This document shows positions 63,459-64,000 of a stretch of 64,000 nt of DNA, piece by piece. Position numbers and translations under genes: made by a program. Source of the DNA: Gemmatimonadota bacterium. Lineage in GTDB: Bacteria > Gemmatimonadota > Gemmatimonadetes > Gemmatimonadales > Gemmatimonadaceae. The stretch spans positions 1 to 64,000 of the forward strand of contig JAQBQB010000023.1 in NCBI GenBank assembly GCA_028287235.1, in the 5' to 3' direction. Numbering within the stretch: the first letter of the stretch is position 1; every line of letters begins with the position of its first letter. Below the pieces are notes generated by a model that saw only the letters and a list, made by a program, of their open reading frames with translations, searched no databases and was not told where the DNA came from.

Positions 63459-64000
63459 TTAGGCTTCGCTATCCCGCACCCGGCGGTTGCGCGACATCCG
63501 TCGGGCCGCCGCCGCGGTCGCGATCTGCGTCATCAAATCCTTCTCCAGCGCCGCCACGTCGAGCGGCTGCATCATGTCGAGCAGCTCCTGATCCTCGGCC
63601 ACACGGTGCCCGAGACGCGTGTACAATCCCGCGACGAGCTGCAGCGTCTTCGTCGACTCTTCTTCGATCCGCAGGCTCACCTGAAGCGCCAGCTCCTCGC
63701 GCAGCTCGGCGATCGCCGACTCGCGCTTCTGCGCCATGAGGACGAAGATCGAGAGGAAGATCGCCTCGAGCGAGACGATCATCGTCAACAGACCGAAGGG
63801 ATAGGGATCGAACTCGGGCAGCGGTCCGAGCCATCCGAGATTCCACGGAATCCAGATGGCGAACCAGACGACGTGCAGCACCAGATACGGCGTCGACGCG
63901 GCGATGATGTTGAGCCGGTCCGCCGCGGCCTCGAACAGCGTGCGCTCGGCATTGTGCTGCGCCTTGAGCGCGCCGAACGCCCGATTCGCGATCAGCCGCC
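63459..64000 (-). CDS. DUF1003-family membrane protein (partial)
   Basis: The frame is open from the stop at 63459 to the window edge, so the N-terminus is missing. The visible 180 residues match DUF1003 proteins: an upstream helix with LFEAAADRLNIIAAS, two membrane helices (LVLHVVWFAIWIPWNLGW and FGLLTMIVSLEAIFLSIFVL), the conserved FDPYPFGLL between them, then AQKRESAIAELREEL and an amphipathic helix. The function of the family is not known. A GTG at 63881 would make a short internal start but would cut the first membrane helix region, so the longer frame is preferred. Four bases separate its stop from the aconitase stop. Confidence 0.85.
   Translation of the reverse strand, partial: RLIANRAFGALKAQHNAERTLFEAAADRLNIIAASTPYLVLHVVWFAIWIPWNLGWLGPLPEFDPYPFGLLTMIVSLEAIFLSIFVLMAQKRESAIAELREELALQVSLRIEEESTKTLQLVAGLYTRLGHRVAEDQELLDMMQPLDVAALEKDLMTQIATAAAARRMSRNRRVRDSEA

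Overview
The window is about 66% GC, densely packed and free of rRNA, tRNA or CRISPR signals that I could see. Two paralogous SusC/SusD outer-membrane pairs, many exported S9/S12/S13/S41/M16/M23 hydrolases, lipoproteins with clear lipoboxes and a RES-Xre module indicate a Gram-negative-type soil or sediment heterotroph. The style resembles Gemmatimonadota (inference from content; no marker gene is present).

Layout. 1-1962 (+): end of an unknown gene, then an S-adenosylmethionine decarboxylase homologue without its catalytic serine, coupled to a membrane protein with a glycosidase-like domain. 13061-1967 (-): an operon of N-acylamino acid racemase/OSBS-family enzyme, amino acid permease, SusC, SusD, M23 peptidase, S9 peptidase and GNAT acyltransferase. 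13220-20002 (+): divergent GntR regulator, tricorn-type protease, esterase-like protein and a membrane-anchored hypothetical. An identical 11-bp GntR-type operator lies in front of both divergent units. 35011-20024 (-): a second, eight-gene SusC/SusD operon with alpha-amino-acid ester hydrolase, two S12 serine hydrolases, an S12-VanX fusion, SusC, SusD, D-aminoacylase family protein and PBP4-type DD-carboxypeptidase. A good sigma70-like promoter sits at its head.

35223-42932 (-): M16 protease, ABC-2 exporter pair, two TPR proteins and PsuG. 43004-47670 (-): sortase with its likely dedicated substrate, then an operon of amino acid permease, kynureninase-like enzyme and a class-A-like serine hydrolase. 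47850-49487 (+): small glycine-zipper protein and a patatin-ferredoxin fusion. 50728-49591 (-): Xre-RES toxin-antitoxin with a palindrome in its promoter. 50862-55843 (+): two lipoprotein esterases, AcvB/VirJ-type hydrolase, VTT membrane protein and MprF-like lysyl-PG synthase. 56194-64000: M20 deacylase (-), large S9 peptidase (+), aconitase (+) and a DUF1003 protein (-) that runs off the window.

Main reading. The first 35 kb look like a specialised uptake and degradation island for peptides containing D-amino acids, most simply peptidoglycan stem peptides. SusC/SusD would import fragments. VanX, PBP4, M23, D-aminoacylase and S12 enzymes would cut D-linkages. The racemase plus GNAT pair matches two of the three enzymes of the N-succinyl route that converts D- to L-amino acids. 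Several imperfect inverted-repeat elements (6140, 35151, 41899, 44113, 55888, 60441) sit between genes; two of these reach into gene ends and affect where proteins start or stop.
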